DNA of 64,000 nucleotides from Pedobacter petrophilus (GTDB lineage: Bacteria > Bacteroidota > Bacteroidia > Sphingobacteriales > Sphingobacteriaceae). The notes beneath the pieces are model-generated. The model had not been told where the DNA came from. It saw only the letters and a list, made by a program, of their open reading frames with translations, and did not search any database. The stretch is from NCBI RefSeq assembly GCF_009674725.1, contig NZ_WKKH01000002.1:62001-126000 (forward strand). The letters run 5' to 3'. Made by a program: the position numbers and the translations under genes. Below are positions 25,326 through 35,960 of the stretch, in pieces; within the stretch, counting starts at the first letter, position 1, and each line of letters opens with the position of its first letter.

Positions 25326-25373
25326 TGCCATTCAGAATGGCAAGCCCATATTCCTGCTTCAGCGGCAAAGATA
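25326..25373 (-). promoter_or_regulatory. rhlE promoter -7 box and leader hairpin
   Basis: On the minus strand TATCTTTG (25366-25373) fits TAnnTTTG exactly. About 15 nt further on, GCCATT and AATGGC form a short hairpin (within 25326-25352) in what would be the start of a roughly 107-nt leader. Long structured leaders are common for cold-induced helicases. The rest of the 25374-25772 gap toward susC is AT-rich; a 37-codon open frame at 25579-25692 is the only other thing seen there. Confidence 0.5.
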
Positions 25374-25772
25374 CAGAAATATTTGGGAAGACAGAAGTTT
25401 TTATATAAGGCCATCTTCAGGCGTTAGAAATTGATAAAAAAACGAATTAAAAATTTATTGTTTGGTTGCCTATTTATTTTTTATTAAATTGTAATCAGTT
25501 TATAATCAGAAATATGCAAGTTTTTTTGTTTACGTCTGTTTAAATATACCAAATATCTAACCAAATTAATTTCTATCTATGGCACAACACGTACCTAATC
25601 TTCAAAGTGATTTTCCAAGCTTTCATTCAATCGAATTTTTACATTTTCGATCAGATCTGCCTTGCACTTTTATTTTTCAAAGGTGTTGCTGATGAACGCC
25701 TGATTGAATTGAAACCACTTCATTAAGCTGGTTAATTCGAACCGAAAACTAATACTAACCAATATATAAACT

Positions 25773-28700
25773 ATGACACAAAATCTATCCATTTTCAGGA
25801 GGGGCTTTCTTCTTCTGTGCTTGGGTTTGTTGTATGCCATCGGCGCAACGGCCCAAACTAAAATTACTGGTAAAATCATTGCCAGTGATGACAAACTTCC
25901 TATTGTTGGCGCAACAATTAAAATTAAAAATGCAACCGGCGGTACCACAACGGATGCAAATGGTGCTTTCTCTCTCAGTGTACAACCGACTGATGTTCTC
26001 GTAATTTCTTTTATTGGCTTTACAAATAAAGAAGTAACGGTAGGCAGTCAGACCAATATTGCTGTGGTATTGCAGGCAGAGAATAACAATTTAACAGAAG
26101 TTGTGGTAACAGGTTATTCTGCCCAGCGGAAGAAAGATTTAACCGGAGCTGTGGCTGTGGTAAGTATGGATCTTTTAAAAGCACAGCCAGCTGCAAGTGC
26201 AGTAGAAGCGCTGCAAGGTAAGGCTACCGGTGTTCAGGTTATTAATGATGGTGCCCCGGGCTCTACACCACAAATCAGGATTCGTGGTACGAGTACCATT
26301 AACAACAATGAACCACTTTATGTAATCGATGGAGTACCTTTTGAAGGTAAATTATCGTGGCTCAACCAAAATGATATTGAAAGTTTACAAGTATTGAAGG
26401 ATGCTTCTTCTGCCTCTATTTATGGTTCAAGAGCGAATAACGGTGTGGTAATCATCACCACTAAAAAAGGTGTGGGGGGTGCACCAAAGATTACAGTAGA
26501 TTCTTATTACGGTACGCAGGTGCCAAGATCAAGCAGTTTCCCGGAAATGATGAACCCTCAGCAATATGCGCAATACGTATTTGATGGGTATACCAATGCC
26601 GGAAAAACAATTGCTGCAGGTAGAAACTATGGTTCGGGTACAACGCCTGTATTACCGGAATACCTGGTAGCAGGATCGAAATTAGGCCAGGATGTTATTG
26701 CTGCCGATGCTGATCCATCGAAATATAATTATAGCCGAGATCCAAACTTATTTTACCAGATTACCCGCGCCAATAAAGCAGGTACCAACTGGTTTGATGA
26801 AATAACAAAAGCTGCTCCGGTTCAGAATTATCAGTTAGGTGCAACTGGAGGTGGCGAAAATGCAACTTATGCGGTTTCTGCCGGTTACCTGAATCAAAAA
26901 GGAACTATAGATTACACTGGTTTTAAACGTTATAACTTCAGGTCTAATACAGGTATATCTGCATTTAACAAACGCGTGCGTTTTGGTGAAAATGCACAAT
27001 ACAGTTATTCAGAAGGCTTCGGATTTGGAGTGAATCCAAATCTTCCTGGCGGTTATCAGGATCAGGGAAGTGCCTTAGGATGGGCTTACCGGATTCCAAC
27101 CATCATTCCTGTGTATGATATCAATGGTAATTTTGCAGGGAGTCGTGGTAGTCAGTTAGGTAATGCAGAAAACCCTTTGGCTTTCTTATACAGAGCAAAA
27201 GATAACAAAAATAAGAATAACTTCTTCTTCGGGAATATTTTTGGCGAAGGGGATATTATCCCAGGTTTAGTATTGCGTACAAACTTTGGTTTACGCTACG
27301 AAAATTATAATGGCTTATCAATGCGTTATCCAAACCTTGAATTTTCTGAAGGGAATAACTCCAATAACTTAAACGAATACCAGGGTTATAACACGGAATG
27401 GACCTGGACCAATACTTTAAACTATAGTAAAGTATTTAATGAAAAGCACAGGGTGAATGCCTTAATTGGAACAGAAGCGATCAGATCCAGATCCAGACAA
27501 TTAAATGCCGGAAGGAACGACTTCTTCCTTTTAGGTAATCCGGATTACTACTACTTAAATACAGGTTCTTCCAACATAAGTAATTCGAGTACCGGATCAA
27601 TCGGATCTTTATATTCTTTATTTGCTAAACTTGATTATTCATTTGACGACCGCTACTTAGCCAGCTTTACCATTCGTCGAGATGGTTCATCAAACTTTGG
27701 CGAGAATAATAAGTATGGAAATTTCCCGGCAGTAAGTGGTGCATGGCGAATTTCTGAAGAGGATTTTATGAAAGATGTTAAATGGATCAGCGATTTGAAA
27801 ATTCGGGTTGGTTACGGACAAACCGGAAATCAACGGATTCCTGCTTATCAATATATTAACCGATTTGAAAGTTCTATCATTAATGCAGCCTATGCTGTTG
27901 GCGGTGGCAATGGTCTTAGTACAGGGGTACGTCAAAACGCTTACCAAAACCCTGATGTGAAATGGGAATCTTTAAAATCGCTTAACATTGGTTTAGATTT
28001 TACTTTGTTAGATGGCGCGGTTGATGGATCATTGGATTGGTACGATAAGAAAACCACAGATATGCTTTACAACTTACCATTACCATCAAGTGTGGTAGGT
28101 TTGGGTAGCTCTCCGTTTGTAAATATCGGTGATATGAGTAATAAAGGGATTGAATTTAATGTAGCTTATCACTATGGCAGAAAAGCAGATAGTCCTTTTA
28201 AATTTGATATTGGGGTAAACTTCTCTAAAAACGAAAACAAAATCGTGCAGCTGGCTCCGGGAATCTTAAATCAGATTTATGGAAACTATAGAAGTTTGCA
28301 AACCAGTGTATTGCAGGAGGGCGCTCCTTTTGGTTCTTTCTTTGGGTATAGAACAACGGGTATTTACCAAAGCGCTGCTGATATTGCGAACAATCCATCT
28401 TATGCTGGTGCAAGGGTTGGCGGACTTCGTTATCAGGATATTAATGGCGATGGTGTATTGGATCCGAAAGACCGTACCATTATCGGTGATCCGAATCCTG
28501 ATTTCAATTTAGGGGTAAACCTGAATGCTTCTTACCGTAATTTCGATATTTCTGCCTTTATCTACAGTGTACAAGGCAACGATATTTTTGAGGCTACCCG
28601 TTACTTTACCGACTTCCCATCTTTTGATGGTGCAAAAAGCACAAGATTGTTAAATGCCTGGAGCCCTACTAATACCTCAAGCCTTATCCCTTCTGCATAT

Positions 28701-29003
28701 GCTGGTGCATCTGATCTTGAGTTTGCTTCTTCCAGCTATTACATTCAGGATGGAAGTTTTGTAAGATTGAAAAATATTCAACTTGGTTATTCAGTTCCAA
28801 CAGCTAAAGCTTTCGGACCGAATTCTAAAATTAGCAGACTGAGGGTTTACGTGAGTGCAACCAATTTATTTACCATTACCAAATACACGGGGTTAGATCC
28901 TGAAGTAAGTCAGATTACTGATGGTTTTACTGCTCCCGGGGTAGATCAGGGTGTATATCCTTCGCCACGTCAATTTTTAATCGGTATTAATGTTGGGTTT
29001 TAA
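25773..29003 (+). CDS. SusC/RagA-family TonB-dependent outer-membrane transporter
   Basis: 1076 aa. A signal peptide (1 to about 28, ending ATAQ) is followed by a carboxypeptidase-regulatory-like domain (about 30-112), the conserved EVVVTGYSAQRKKDLTG linker, the plug (about 118-232, with IRIRGTST and PLYVIDGVP), then a 22-strand barrel ending in an aromatic residue (INVGF). With its SusD partner it imports a glycan, peptide or other large nutrient using TonB energy. There is no N-terminal STN domain, so no direct sigma/anti-sigma signalling is expected. No glycoside hydrolase, sulfatase or regulator is adjacent, so the substrate cannot be inferred. Confidence 0.96.
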   Translation: MTQNLSIFRRGFLLLCLGLLYAIGATAQTKITGKIIASDDKLPIVGATIKIKNATGGTTTDANGAFSLSVQPTDVLVISFIGFTNKEVTVGSQTNIAVVLQAENNNLTEVVVTGYSAQRKKDLTGAVAVVSMDLLKAQPAASAVEALQGKATGVQVINDGAPGSTPQIRIRGTSTINNNEPLYVIDGVPFEGKLSWLNQNDIESLQVLKDASSASIYGSRANNGVVIITTKKGVGGAPKITVDSYYGTQVPRSSSFPEMMNPQQYAQYVFDGYTNAGKTIAAGRNYGSGTTPVLPEYLVAGSKLGQDVIAADADPSKYNYSRDPNLFYQITRANKAGTNWFDEITKAAPVQNYQLGATGGGENATYAVSAGYLNQKGTIDYTGFKRYNFRSNTGISAFNKRVRFGENAQYSYSEGFGFGVNPNLPGGYQDQGSALGWAYRIPTIIPVYDINGNFAGSRGSQLGNAENPLAFLYRAKDNKNKNNFFFGNIFGEGDIIPGLVLRTNFGLRYENYNGLSMRYPNLEFSEGNNSNNLNEYQGYNTEWTWTNTLNYSKVFNEKHRVNALIGTEAIRSRSRQLNAGRNDFFLLGNPDYYYLNTGSSNISNSSTGSIGSLYSLFAKLDYSFDDRYLASFTIRRDGSSNFGENNKYGNFPAVSGAWRISEEDFMKDVKWISDLKIRVGYGQTGNQRIPAYQYINRFESSIINAAYAVGGGNGLSTGVRQNAYQNPDVKWESLKSLNIGLDFTLLDGAVDGSLDWYDKKTTDMLYNLPLPSSVVGLGSSPFVNIGDMSNKGIEFNVAYHYGRKADSPFKFDIGVNFSKNENKIVQLAPGILNQIYGNYRSLQTSVLQEGAPFGSFFGYRTTGIYQSAADIANNPSYAGARVGGLRYQDINGDGVLDPKDRTIIGDPNPDFNLGVNLNASYRNFDISAFIYSVQGNDIFEATRYFTDFPSFDGAKSTRLLNAWSPTNTSSLIPSAYAGASDLEFASSSYYIQDGSFVRLKNIQLGYSVPTAKAFGPNSKISRLRVYVSATNLFTITKYTGLDPEVSQITDGFTAPGVDQGVYPSPRQFLIGINVGF

Positions 29004-29014
29004 TTAAAATTATC

Positions 29015-30727
29015 ATGATGAAACATATAAAATATATCATTCTTTCCGTATTAATTTGCAGCAGTATGTCTTGCAAGCGGGAATTTTTAACACTACAGCC
29101 ACAGGGTGAACTCACTGAGGAACAATTGATGACGCAAGACGGCGTTGAAGGCCTTTTAGTAGGTGCATACAGTTTATTAAATGGCAATATAAATGGTACT
29201 TATGGAAATTACGGCGCTGCTCCAAGCCAATGGTTATTTGGCGAAGTGGCATCAGATAATGCGCATAAAGGCAGTAGCGTAGGCGATCAGCCACCTATGA
29301 ATGCCATAGAACAACATGCTCCAACCAGTACCAACGATAATTTATCCAATATCTGGGACAGGTGCTTTGAAGGTATTCAACGGTCGAACACAACCATTAA
29401 AGTTTTAGCCAGTTTGCAGGCTGGAAGTTCAGGTAAGTTCAGCGATGCCCGTGCAAAAGAGATACAGGGCGAAGCCAGATTGTTGCGTGCGCACTATTAT
29501 TTCTTTTTAGTGAGAATCTTTAAGTTCGTTCCATATATAACAGAAACAACTAATGGTGCCTTTGTGCCGAATGATAAAGATATTTACCCAAACATTGTAG
29601 ATGATCTTACTTATGCAGTGGCTAATCTTTCTACCACCAAACCAAGAGGACAAAGAGGTCGTGTAGATAAATATGCAGCTCAAGCTTATCTCGGGAAAGT
29701 GTTGCTTTATCAGAAAAAATATACAGAGGCTTACGATCTGCTTAATGCAGTTATTCTGGCTAAACCAGATATTACTACTTTGCCTTACTCAGATAATTTT
29801 GACATTACCAAAGAAGGCGGGCCTGAAGCAATTTTAGCAGTTGAACACGCTGTGGGTACAGATGGTACCGGTGGTGATAATGGTAATGTGGGAGATATTT
29901 TGAACTTCCCATATGGTAACACACCAATTAATTGCTGCGGTTTCTTTCAGCCAACTATTGATTTAGCAAACGCATTCAAAGTAGATGCCAACGGCCTTCC
30001 TTTATTAGATGGCAGTTACCGTAATAATCCTTATAAATCTGATTTCGGTTTATCAGCTGCAGAAAAAGATAGTTATGTGGTTGATAAAACATTACCATTA
30101 GATCCAAGAATAGAATCTACTTTGGGTAGACGTGGTGTTCCTTACCGCGATTGGGGATTAATGGCTGGCGATACCTGGATCCGTGATGCAAGCAATGGCG
30201 GTCCGTTCTTAGCAATTAAAAACACCATTGATGCTTCACAGATTTCCAGCGGATCAGCACCAGGAACAACCAACGTAACCGGACTAAATGTTAACCTGAT
30301 CCGTTTAGGTGATGTATATTTAATGGCTGCAGAATGTGCAGTTGAGAAAGGCGATTTACAAAGGGCTTTAACGCTGGTAAATCTGGTTCGCCAAAGGGCT
30401 TCAAAAATAACGCCTCAACTGGTTAACGGAGCGCCTGCAGCCGCTTACAAAGTGAGTCAGTATGCAACATTTCCAGATGCTACGTATGCACGAAATGCTG
30501 TGCGTTTCGAACGCAGATTGGAATTGGCAATGGAAGGCCATCGGTTTTTCGATTTGGTGCGTTGGGGTATAGCCAAACAAGCCCTCGAAAGTTATTTTTC
30601 TTTTGAAGGTGGGTACTTTAACTACTTAAAAGGCATTACCATTGAAGCCAGAGATGAATATTTCCCGCTGCCACAAGATCAGATTGACAGAAGCAAGGGC
30701 ACGTTGAAACAAAACCCGGGCTACTAA
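29015..30727 (+). CDS. SusD/RagB-family nutrient-binding lipoprotein
   Basis: 570 aa. A lipoprotein signal peptide ends SMSC (two adjacent ATGs at 29015 and 29018 are possible). The N-terminal TPR-like half has GEARLLRAHYYFFLVRIF, and the C-terminal half holds the conserved RFERRLELAMEGHRFFDLVRWG and a closing FPLPQDQID motif. It forms the lid of the SusCD transporter on the cell surface. The gene starts 11 bp after susC and ends at a strong terminator, so the pair is a two-gene operon. Confidence 0.95.
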   Translation: MMKHIKYIILSVLICSSMSCKREFLTLQPQGELTEEQLMTQDGVEGLLVGAYSLLNGNINGTYGNYGAAPSQWLFGEVASDNAHKGSSVGDQPPMNAIEQHAPTSTNDNLSNIWDRCFEGIQRSNTTIKVLASLQAGSSGKFSDARAKEIQGEARLLRAHYYFFLVRIFKFVPYITETTNGAFVPNDKDIYPNIVDDLTYAVANLSTTKPRGQRGRVDKYAAQAYLGKVLLYQKKYTEAYDLLNAVILAKPDITTLPYSDNFDITKEGGPEAILAVEHAVGTDGTGGDNGNVGDILNFPYGNTPINCCGFFQPTIDLANAFKVDANGLPLLDGSYRNNPYKSDFGLSAAEKDSYVVDKTLPLDPRIESTLGRRGVPYRDWGLMAGDTWIRDASNGGPFLAIKNTIDASQISSGSAPGTTNVTGLNVNLIRLGDVYLMAAECAVEKGDLQRALTLVNLVRQRASKITPQLVNGAPAAAYKVSQYATFPDATYARNAVRFERRLELAMEGHRFFDLVRWGIAKQALESYFSFEGGYFNYLKGITIEARDEYFPLPQDQIDRSKGTLKQNPGY

Positions 30728-30743
30728 ATTTGGTAAACCTCAT

Positions 30744-30782
30744 AAAAAAACGCATGGAGCAACTTGCTCCATGCGTTTTTTT
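30744..30782. terminator. bidirectional terminator between susD and the GPH transporter
   Basis: A perfect A7-CGCATGGAGC / GCTCCATGCG-T7 hairpin with a 4-nt loop (AACT). Symmetric A and T runs serve both convergent genes. Confidence 0.93.
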
Positions 30783-30803
30783 ATGGTAGTAGAATTCGAA
30801 TGT

Positions 30804-32138
30804 TTATTTCTCTTCTTTAAATCTGCTAAAAACAAGCAGAGCGATGAGGCACAATGCAAAACCTACTACGCCGTTTAACCGTAATCCGAAATCATTTCCC
30901 GGATCTTTTCCATAGATGGTTAGCATGGCAAAAATGGCAATGCCGAGCGTTTGGCCTAGTTTCACAAAAAGGTATTTTACGGCAAAAAACATTCCTTCAT
31001 GGTTTTCTCCCGTTTTAATCGTGTCTTTTTGAGCAATATCTGCTAAGATTGCTGTGGGTAAGATACCCAAAGCTGCCAAAGGAAAAGAGGCCGAAAGTAC
31101 CAAAAGGTAAATCTGTGTATAAGGTCCGAAAGGTAGTTTCCCGAGGAAGAAGATGGTCACAAAAATTAAGCAGAGTACGCCAAAACCTAATAAAACAAAG
31201 GGTTTCTTGCCAATTTTTGCAGACCCTAAAGTAACCAGTGGATAGAATAAAAGCGATGCCAATACCATTGCGCCCATAAATTTGCCGCCTTCTGATTCTG
31301 GCAAGCCGAGCAAAACGGTACAAAAGAATAACAAGCCACTGGAAATAATACTTAAAGCGGTATAAAAAGCGAAATCAGAAATTAAATAATATTTGAAATT
31401 GCTGTTTTTAAAGGTGTTTTTTATAGCAGGCCAAAGCGGAACATGGGTTGGTTTTGCCACTGAAAACTCTTTCTCTTTAATGAAAAATATTGGCATCAAC
31501 ATAGCCAGACCAGATAAAACGCATAAACCCCAGATGGCAATTTGTACAGACTCGCTGCGATCTGCAACATTAAAATGATTTTGTACCAAATCTGCAAAGT
31601 TGTTGGTGCAGGCAGAGAAGATAATGCCGATTACAAAACCCACTTGTTGATAGCTGGATAGTTTAACCTTTTGACGGGGTGTATTGGTTACTTCTGCCAG
31701 TAAGGCGTTGTATGGAATGATGTAAGTGGTTACCGATACAAAAAATAAGCAGAGTGTAATGGTAAGCCACCACGCATTATGTAAACTTTCTCCCTTCTGA
31801 ATGGGATAAAATACCAATCCACAAAATATCATTGCAGGTAAAATTGCCCACTTCATAAAAGGCATGCGTCGGCCATTTGGATTTTCGCTGGCATCACTTC
31901 TGCTTGCAATAAACGGGTCAAATATGGCATCAACCAATCTGCCAGAGGCAGCAATAATTGATAAAATGTTAAATGCGCCCAAAAAAACAAGTTGCGGAAC
32001 TAAGGTGGGTAAACCCGAATTACTGGGTGGCAGGTAGAAAAAAGGAAGCATAACAATGATGATGTTCGTCATTGTGCTCCAACCAATCATACCTGCAGCG
32101 TAAGCAATTTCTTGTTTTAGAGAGAGTGTTTTATTCAT
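30804..32138 (-). CDS. MFS symporter of the glycoside-pentoside-hexuronide (GPH) type
   Basis: 444 aa with 12 predicted helices. The GPH/MelB hallmark is near the N-terminus: GRLVDAIFDPFIASRSD (about 65-81), with the Asp residues that bind the coupling cation, followed by GRRMPFMKWA. The family co-transports sugars or glycosides with Na+ or H+ across the inner membrane. It lies tail to tail with the SusCD operon; a functional link to that uptake system is possible but not shown. Substrate unknown. Confidence 0.85.
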   Translation of the reverse strand: MNKTLSLKQEIAYAAGMIGWSTMTNIIIVMLPFFYLPPSNSGLPTLVPQLVFLGAFNILSIIAASGRLVDAIFDPFIASRSDASENPNGRRMPFMKWAILPAMIFCGLVFYPIQKGESLHNAWWLTITLCLFFVSVTTYIIPYNALLAEVTNTPRQKVKLSSYQQVGFVIGIIFSACTNNFADLVQNHFNVADRSESVQIAIWGLCVLSGLAMLMPIFFIKEKEFSVAKPTHVPLWPAIKNTFKNSNFKYYLISDFAFYTALSIISSGLLFFCTVLLGLPESEGGKFMGAMVLASLLFYPLVTLGSAKIGKKPFVLLGFGVLCLIFVTIFFLGKLPFGPYTQIYLLVLSASFPLAALGILPTAILADIAQKDTIKTGENHEGMFFAVKYLFVKLGQTLGIAIFAMLTIYGKDPGNDFGLRLNGVVGFALCLIALLVFSRFKEEK

Positions 32139-32161
32139 TAATCTGGTTAAATTATTTTGTG

Positions 32162-32204
32162 AAGCAAGGTCTTATTTTTAATTGGTAAAACCAGCCTTGC
32201 TTTT
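32162..32204. other. hairpin in the 267-bp gap before the GPH transporter
   Basis: AAGCAAGG (32162-32169) pairs with CCTTGCTT (32195-32202), with a smaller TTGG/CCA stem inside. It lies 24 bp upstream of the transporter ATG on the minus strand and could be a leader structure of that gene or a weak terminator of the APC gene. Nothing else is recognised in 32205-32405. Confidence 0.4.
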
Positions 32205-32405
32205 CATTTTATTCTGTTCGATTTGCGGCGATTTATTCTCGTGAAATTGGTTACCTGGAAAGTTTAAGTCTTAAAAACTGATATCGTCATTTCACAATAG
32301 CCGGGTGGATTTCAGGCATAATTTTTTTGATTCCTGAAAAGACAAGAATGGAAGCGATTTAGTGCTGATAAGTTAATCGGGTTGTTTAAAAGACTGATTA
32401 ATTAC

Positions 32406-33740
32406 TTATTTTTTGAAAAACCTCGAAACGAAATAAATAATTATAAACCCTGTAAAAATATATAGCCCATTCAGCGCTGCATCAGGATCATCCGCATAGA
32501 TACTAAAGGCAACGAAAGTATAAGCAGCGATAAATATGATTGGTAATATTGGATATAGGGGTACAGTGTAAATTGTTTTTTTATCAAGATGTGCAGTTCT
32601 TTTTCTTAAAATGAAGATAGTGGCAGCAGAACTTGCCATACTGATGCTTTCCAGAAAGATGGTATAGTTTAAAATTTTATCGAAGGTTTTCGCATAGAAA
32701 ATAACCACCACAGCAATTAGCGTAAAAACAGTCAGGCTCAGGGTGATTACTTCCGTTTTCGGATTTATCTTACTGAATATTTTTGGAAGCGCGCCTTCTT
32801 CGCCCATGGCAAACATCGCTCTCGGGTTGCTTAATAAATTCACATTGACGTAACCCATCACGGATACGAAAATGATCACCGAAAGCATTTTAAATCCCGC
32901 CGGACCAAATATTTTTGAAGCTAAAATTGCCGCAATACTTTCAGCAGTTTTCAATTCTTCGAAGCCGATTACCTTTACATAAACATAATTAATAATTAGA
33001 TAAAGTGATACGATTATCGATAAACCAATAATGATTGAACGCGGAATAACTTTCTTTGCTTCTTTTACCTCACCTCCAAAATTGATGGTTTGTGCATAGC
33101 CTGCGTAAGAGAATGAAACGGCTATTAAACATAAGCCTAATGCTTTTCCATAATCTGACCAGGTAGGTACGGTACCGGTTTGAGTTTTGAAAACAGGTGT
33201 CACTGCCTGAGTTTGTGAGCCAAAAAAGACGGCACAAATGAGCAATAAGATTAAGGCGATTTTGACAATGGTTAATACATTCTGTGTTTTAGCACTTGCT
33301 TTTAGCCCAAGTAAATTAATGAAATAGAAAACCAATATCGTAGTGATTGCAATGATAACCCTGTAAAAATCTGTTTGCATATCTGCTGGTAAAATGATTT
33401 TGCCCAAATATTCAGCGCCAATAATGGAGATTGCTGCTACAGAGGCTGCACTCGAAATAATCACGATGCAATTGATGGCAAAAGCAATGGAAGGATGGTA
33501 AGCGGCAGAAAAGATTTTATAATAACCTCCCGTTACCGGATATCTTGAGCCGATTTCGGCATATGTAAGTGCACCACAAAATGCAACAAAACCACCAATA
33601 AACCAGGCCAGATAAAATAATTCGGGAATCTGGGCTTTCGCAGCCACGTTTACCGGCGTACGAAATATGCCCATTCCGATTACCAAACTGACCACAATCA
33701 TGGATAAATCGAAGAGCGAAAGTTGCTTTTTTTGTTGCAT
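32406..33740 (-). CDS. APC-superfamily amino-acid permease
   Basis: 444 aa with 12 helices. The N-terminus SLFDLSMIVVSLVIGMGIFRTP has the G-x-G-I-F substrate-binding turn of the amino acid-polyamine-organocation family in helix 1. ALTYAEIGSRYPVTGGYY in helix 3 and SFSYAGYAQTINFGGEVKEAKKVIPRSI in helix 6 are the other family signatures. It takes up an amino acid or exchanges it for a product; the substrate is not predictable. A single gene. Confidence 0.9.
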   Translation of the reverse strand: MQQKKQLSLFDLSMIVVSLVIGMGIFRTPVNVAAKAQIPELFYLAWFIGGFVAFCGALTYAEIGSRYPVTGGYYKIFSAAYHPSIAFAINCIVIISSAASVAAISIIGAEYLGKIILPADMQTDFYRVIIAITTILVFYFINLLGLKASAKTQNVLTIVKIALILLLICAVFFGSQTQAVTPVFKTQTGTVPTWSDYGKALGLCLIAVSFSYAGYAQTINFGGEVKEAKKVIPRSIIIGLSIIVSLYLIINYVYVKVIGFEELKTAESIAAILASKIFGPAGFKMLSVIIFVSVMGYVNVNLLSNPRAMFAMGEEGALPKIFSKINPKTEVITLSLTVFTLIAVVVIFYAKTFDKILNYTIFLESISMASSAATIFILRKRTAHLDKKTIYTVPLYPILPIIFIAAYTFVAFSIYADDPDAALNGLYIFTGFIIIYFVSRFFKK

Positions 33741-34082
33741 TAAAAGAATAATAATTAAGGGATGAAGATAGGGAAAATATGGATAAGAGAAACTGAGAAC
33801 AGGAAAACGAGTAACTAAAAACTAAAAACAAACAACGAAAATCAAAAGCCTTTTAATGTTGAAATTTTCATTTGCTTGCTTCGAAGATTAGGAGTATTAT
33901 TGTAAATAATTTTTGCTATTCGATTTTTGAGAATCCTTTTTTGATATTTCTCATTTACTCGATATCAAATCATCCCAAAAATATTGTCAGGTTGAATGTT
34001 AAAGCTTGCTCCGAACATCTCTCGGTATCGCTCCTTTGTGTAATCACAAAGTTCTATCAACCTGATGACAAATATAAAATTT
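33741..34082. other. 342-bp divergent gap between the APC permease and parE
   Basis: AT-rich DNA with no gene. The one clear structure is a perfect hairpin CTTTGTG / CACAAAG with a TAAT loop (34034-34051), about 32 bp before the parE ATG. The word TGTAATCACAAA inside it recurs at 35968-35979, before the histidine kinase. No exact TAnnTTTG box was found. Confidence 0.5.
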
Positions 34083-35954
34083 ATGGCAGAAGTAGTTTAT
34101 AACGACGACAGTATTCGCTCATTAGATTGGAAAGAACACATCAGATTACGGCCCGGTATGTATATCGGTAAGTTGGGTGACGGCTCTGCGCAAGACGATG
34201 GAATTTATGTTTTGTTAAAGGAAATCGTCGATAACTCTATCGATGAGTTCGTAATGGGCACAGGAAAAACCATCGAAATTACAGTTTCCGAGCAAAAAAT
34301 AAATGTTAGGGATTATGGTCGTGGCATTCCGTTAGGAAAAGTTATAGATTGCGTAAGTAAAATTAATACAGGAGGTAAATACGATAGTAATGCCTTTCAG
34401 AAATCAGTAGGGTTAAACGGAGTGGGTACGAAGGCAGTAAATGCATTATCTGCCAGTTTTACCGTTCAATCCTACCGGGATGGTAAAAGCAAAAAGGTAG
34501 AGTTTTCGAAAGGGGAGATTGTTAACGAACAACCCATTATTGATACTACTCAGCGAAATGGTACTGCCATTACCTTTTATCCTGATGAAACCATTTTTAG
34601 AAACTACCACTACATTCCTGATTTTGTAGAAAGTATGGTGTGGAACTATGTGTTCCTGAACACCGGCTTAACCGTAAATTTTAATAATCAAAAATATTTT
34701 TCGGAAAGAGGATTGTATGATCTCCTTTCTAAATTCAATAAGCCGGAAGAAATTCGTTATCCAATTATCCATATGATTGGTAACGACATTGAAATTGCCA
34801 TGACTCACGGCCAGCAGTATGGCGAAGATTATCACTCATTTGTTAACGGACAGCATACCACACAGGGGGGAACTCATCAGGCAGCTTTCCGTGCCGCGGT
34901 AGTAAAAACAGTAAGAGAGTTTTTTAAGAAAGAGTTTGATGCTGCCGATGTCCGTTCATCTATCATTGCTGCCATTTCAGTGCGGGTTCAGGAACCTGTA
35001 TTCGAATCACAGACGAAGACTAAACTTGGTTCTCAAAACATGGGGCCAGAAGGACCATCAGTAGCCACGTTCATTAATGATTTCGTGAAGAAGGAACTGG
35101 ATGATTATCTCCACAAAAATCCGGATGTAGCCGATGCGCTTTTAAAACGAATCAACCAGTCTGAGCGTGAGCGTAAAGATATTGCAGGCATTAAAAAGCT
35201 GGCAAATGATCGTGCAAAGAAAGCTTCGTTACATAATAAGAAGCTTCGCGATTGCAAAGTGCACTTCAACAGTACACACGAAAAGCGTTACGAAACAACA
35301 TTGTTTATCACCGAAGGAGACTCGGCATCAGGTTCAATTACAAAATCACGAGATGTAGATTGCCAGGCAGTTTTTAGTTTAAAGGGTAAACCGCTTAACT
35401 GCTACGAGTTAACGAAAAAAGTAGTTTATGAAAATGAAGAATTTAATTTATTACAGCATGCACTTAATATTGAAGATGGTTTAGAAGGCCTGCATTATAA
35501 TAACATCGTTATTGCAACTGATGCAGACGTAGATGGAATGCACATTCGTTTACTTATGATGACTTTCTTCCTTCAGTTCTTTCCTGATTTAGTAAAGGCA
35601 GGTCATGTTTACATTTTACAAACCCCATTATTCCGGGTTCGAAATAAAAAAGAAACTATTTATTGTTATAGTGATGAAGAGCGTCGAAATGCTATTGCAA
35701 AATTAGGCAACAAACCTGAAATTACTCGTTTTAAAGGGTTGGGAGAGATTTCTCCTGATGAATTTGGTTTGTTTATTGGTAAAGATATCAGGCTCGACCC
35801 TGTTATTTTGAAAGATCAGACCATTAAAAGTTTGCTGGAATACTACATGGGAAAAAACACTCCCGACAGGCAGCAACACATCATCAGAAATCTGCGAGTA
35901 GAAAAAGACGAGGTAGTAGAAGAAGAACCTAAAATTATTGATGAAGTAGCATAA
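34083..35954 (+). CDS. parE: DNA topoisomerase IV subunit B (ParE)
   Basis: 623 aa from the ATG at 34083, which gives [10 protein letters not shown]; an earlier ATG six codons upstream at 34065 is possible. The subunit hydrolyses ATP and supplies the TOPRIM domain for strand passage and decatenation with ParC. The GHKL ATPase (about 20-220) has [16 protein letters not shown] and [15 protein letters not shown] transducer domain follows. The TOPRIM domain has EGDSAS (about 417) and DADVDGMHI. The length and the [12 protein letters not shown] start fit the ParE-like type of Bacteroidota better than GyrB. Its partner gene parC is about 15 kb downstream at 50614. Confidence 0.93.
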   Translation: MAEVVYNDDSIRSLDWKEHIRLRPGMYIGKLGDGSAQDDGIYVLLKEIVDNSIDEFVMGTGKTIEITVSEQKINVRDYGRGIPLGKVIDCVSKINTGGKYDSNAFQKSVGLNGVGTKAVNALSASFTVQSYRDGKSKKVEFSKGEIVNEQPIIDTTQRNGTAITFYPDETIFRNYHYIPDFVESMVWNYVFLNTGLTVNFNNQKYFSERGLYDLLSKFNKPEEIRYPIIHMIGNDIEIAMTHGQQYGEDYHSFVNGQHTTQGGTHQAAFRAAVVKTVREFFKKEFDAADVRSSIIAAISVRVQEPVFESQTKTKLGSQNMGPEGPSVATFINDFVKKELDDYLHKNPDVADALLKRINQSERERKDIAGIKKLANDRAKKASLHNKKLRDCKVHFNSTHEKRYETTLFITEGDSASGSITKSRDVDCQAVFSLKGKPLNCYELTKKVVYENEEFNLLQHALNIEDGLEGLHYNNIVIATDADVDGMHIRLLMMTFFLQFFPDLVKAGHVYILQTPLFRVRNKKETIYCYSDEERRNAIAKLGNKPEITRFKGLGEISPDEFGLFIGKDIRLDPVILKDQTIKSLLEYYMGKNTPDRQQHIIRNLRVEKDEVVEEEPKIIDEVA

Positions 35955-35960
35955 ATTTCG

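Noticed and set aside
25252-25368. An N-terminal extension of RhlE starting at TTG 25368
   Set aside because: The added 39 residues do not resemble a helicase, and the frame would begin inside the TATCTTTG promoter box.
25579-25692. A 37-codon ATG frame upstream of susC as a possible leader peptide
   Set aside because: It has no signal, no run of a regulatory amino acid and no terminator behind it, so chance cannot be excluded.
34083-35954. GyrB rather than ParE
   Set aside because: Length, start sequence and the unlinked ParC-type partner fit the topoisomerase IV pair better. A separate gyrase is expected elsewhere.
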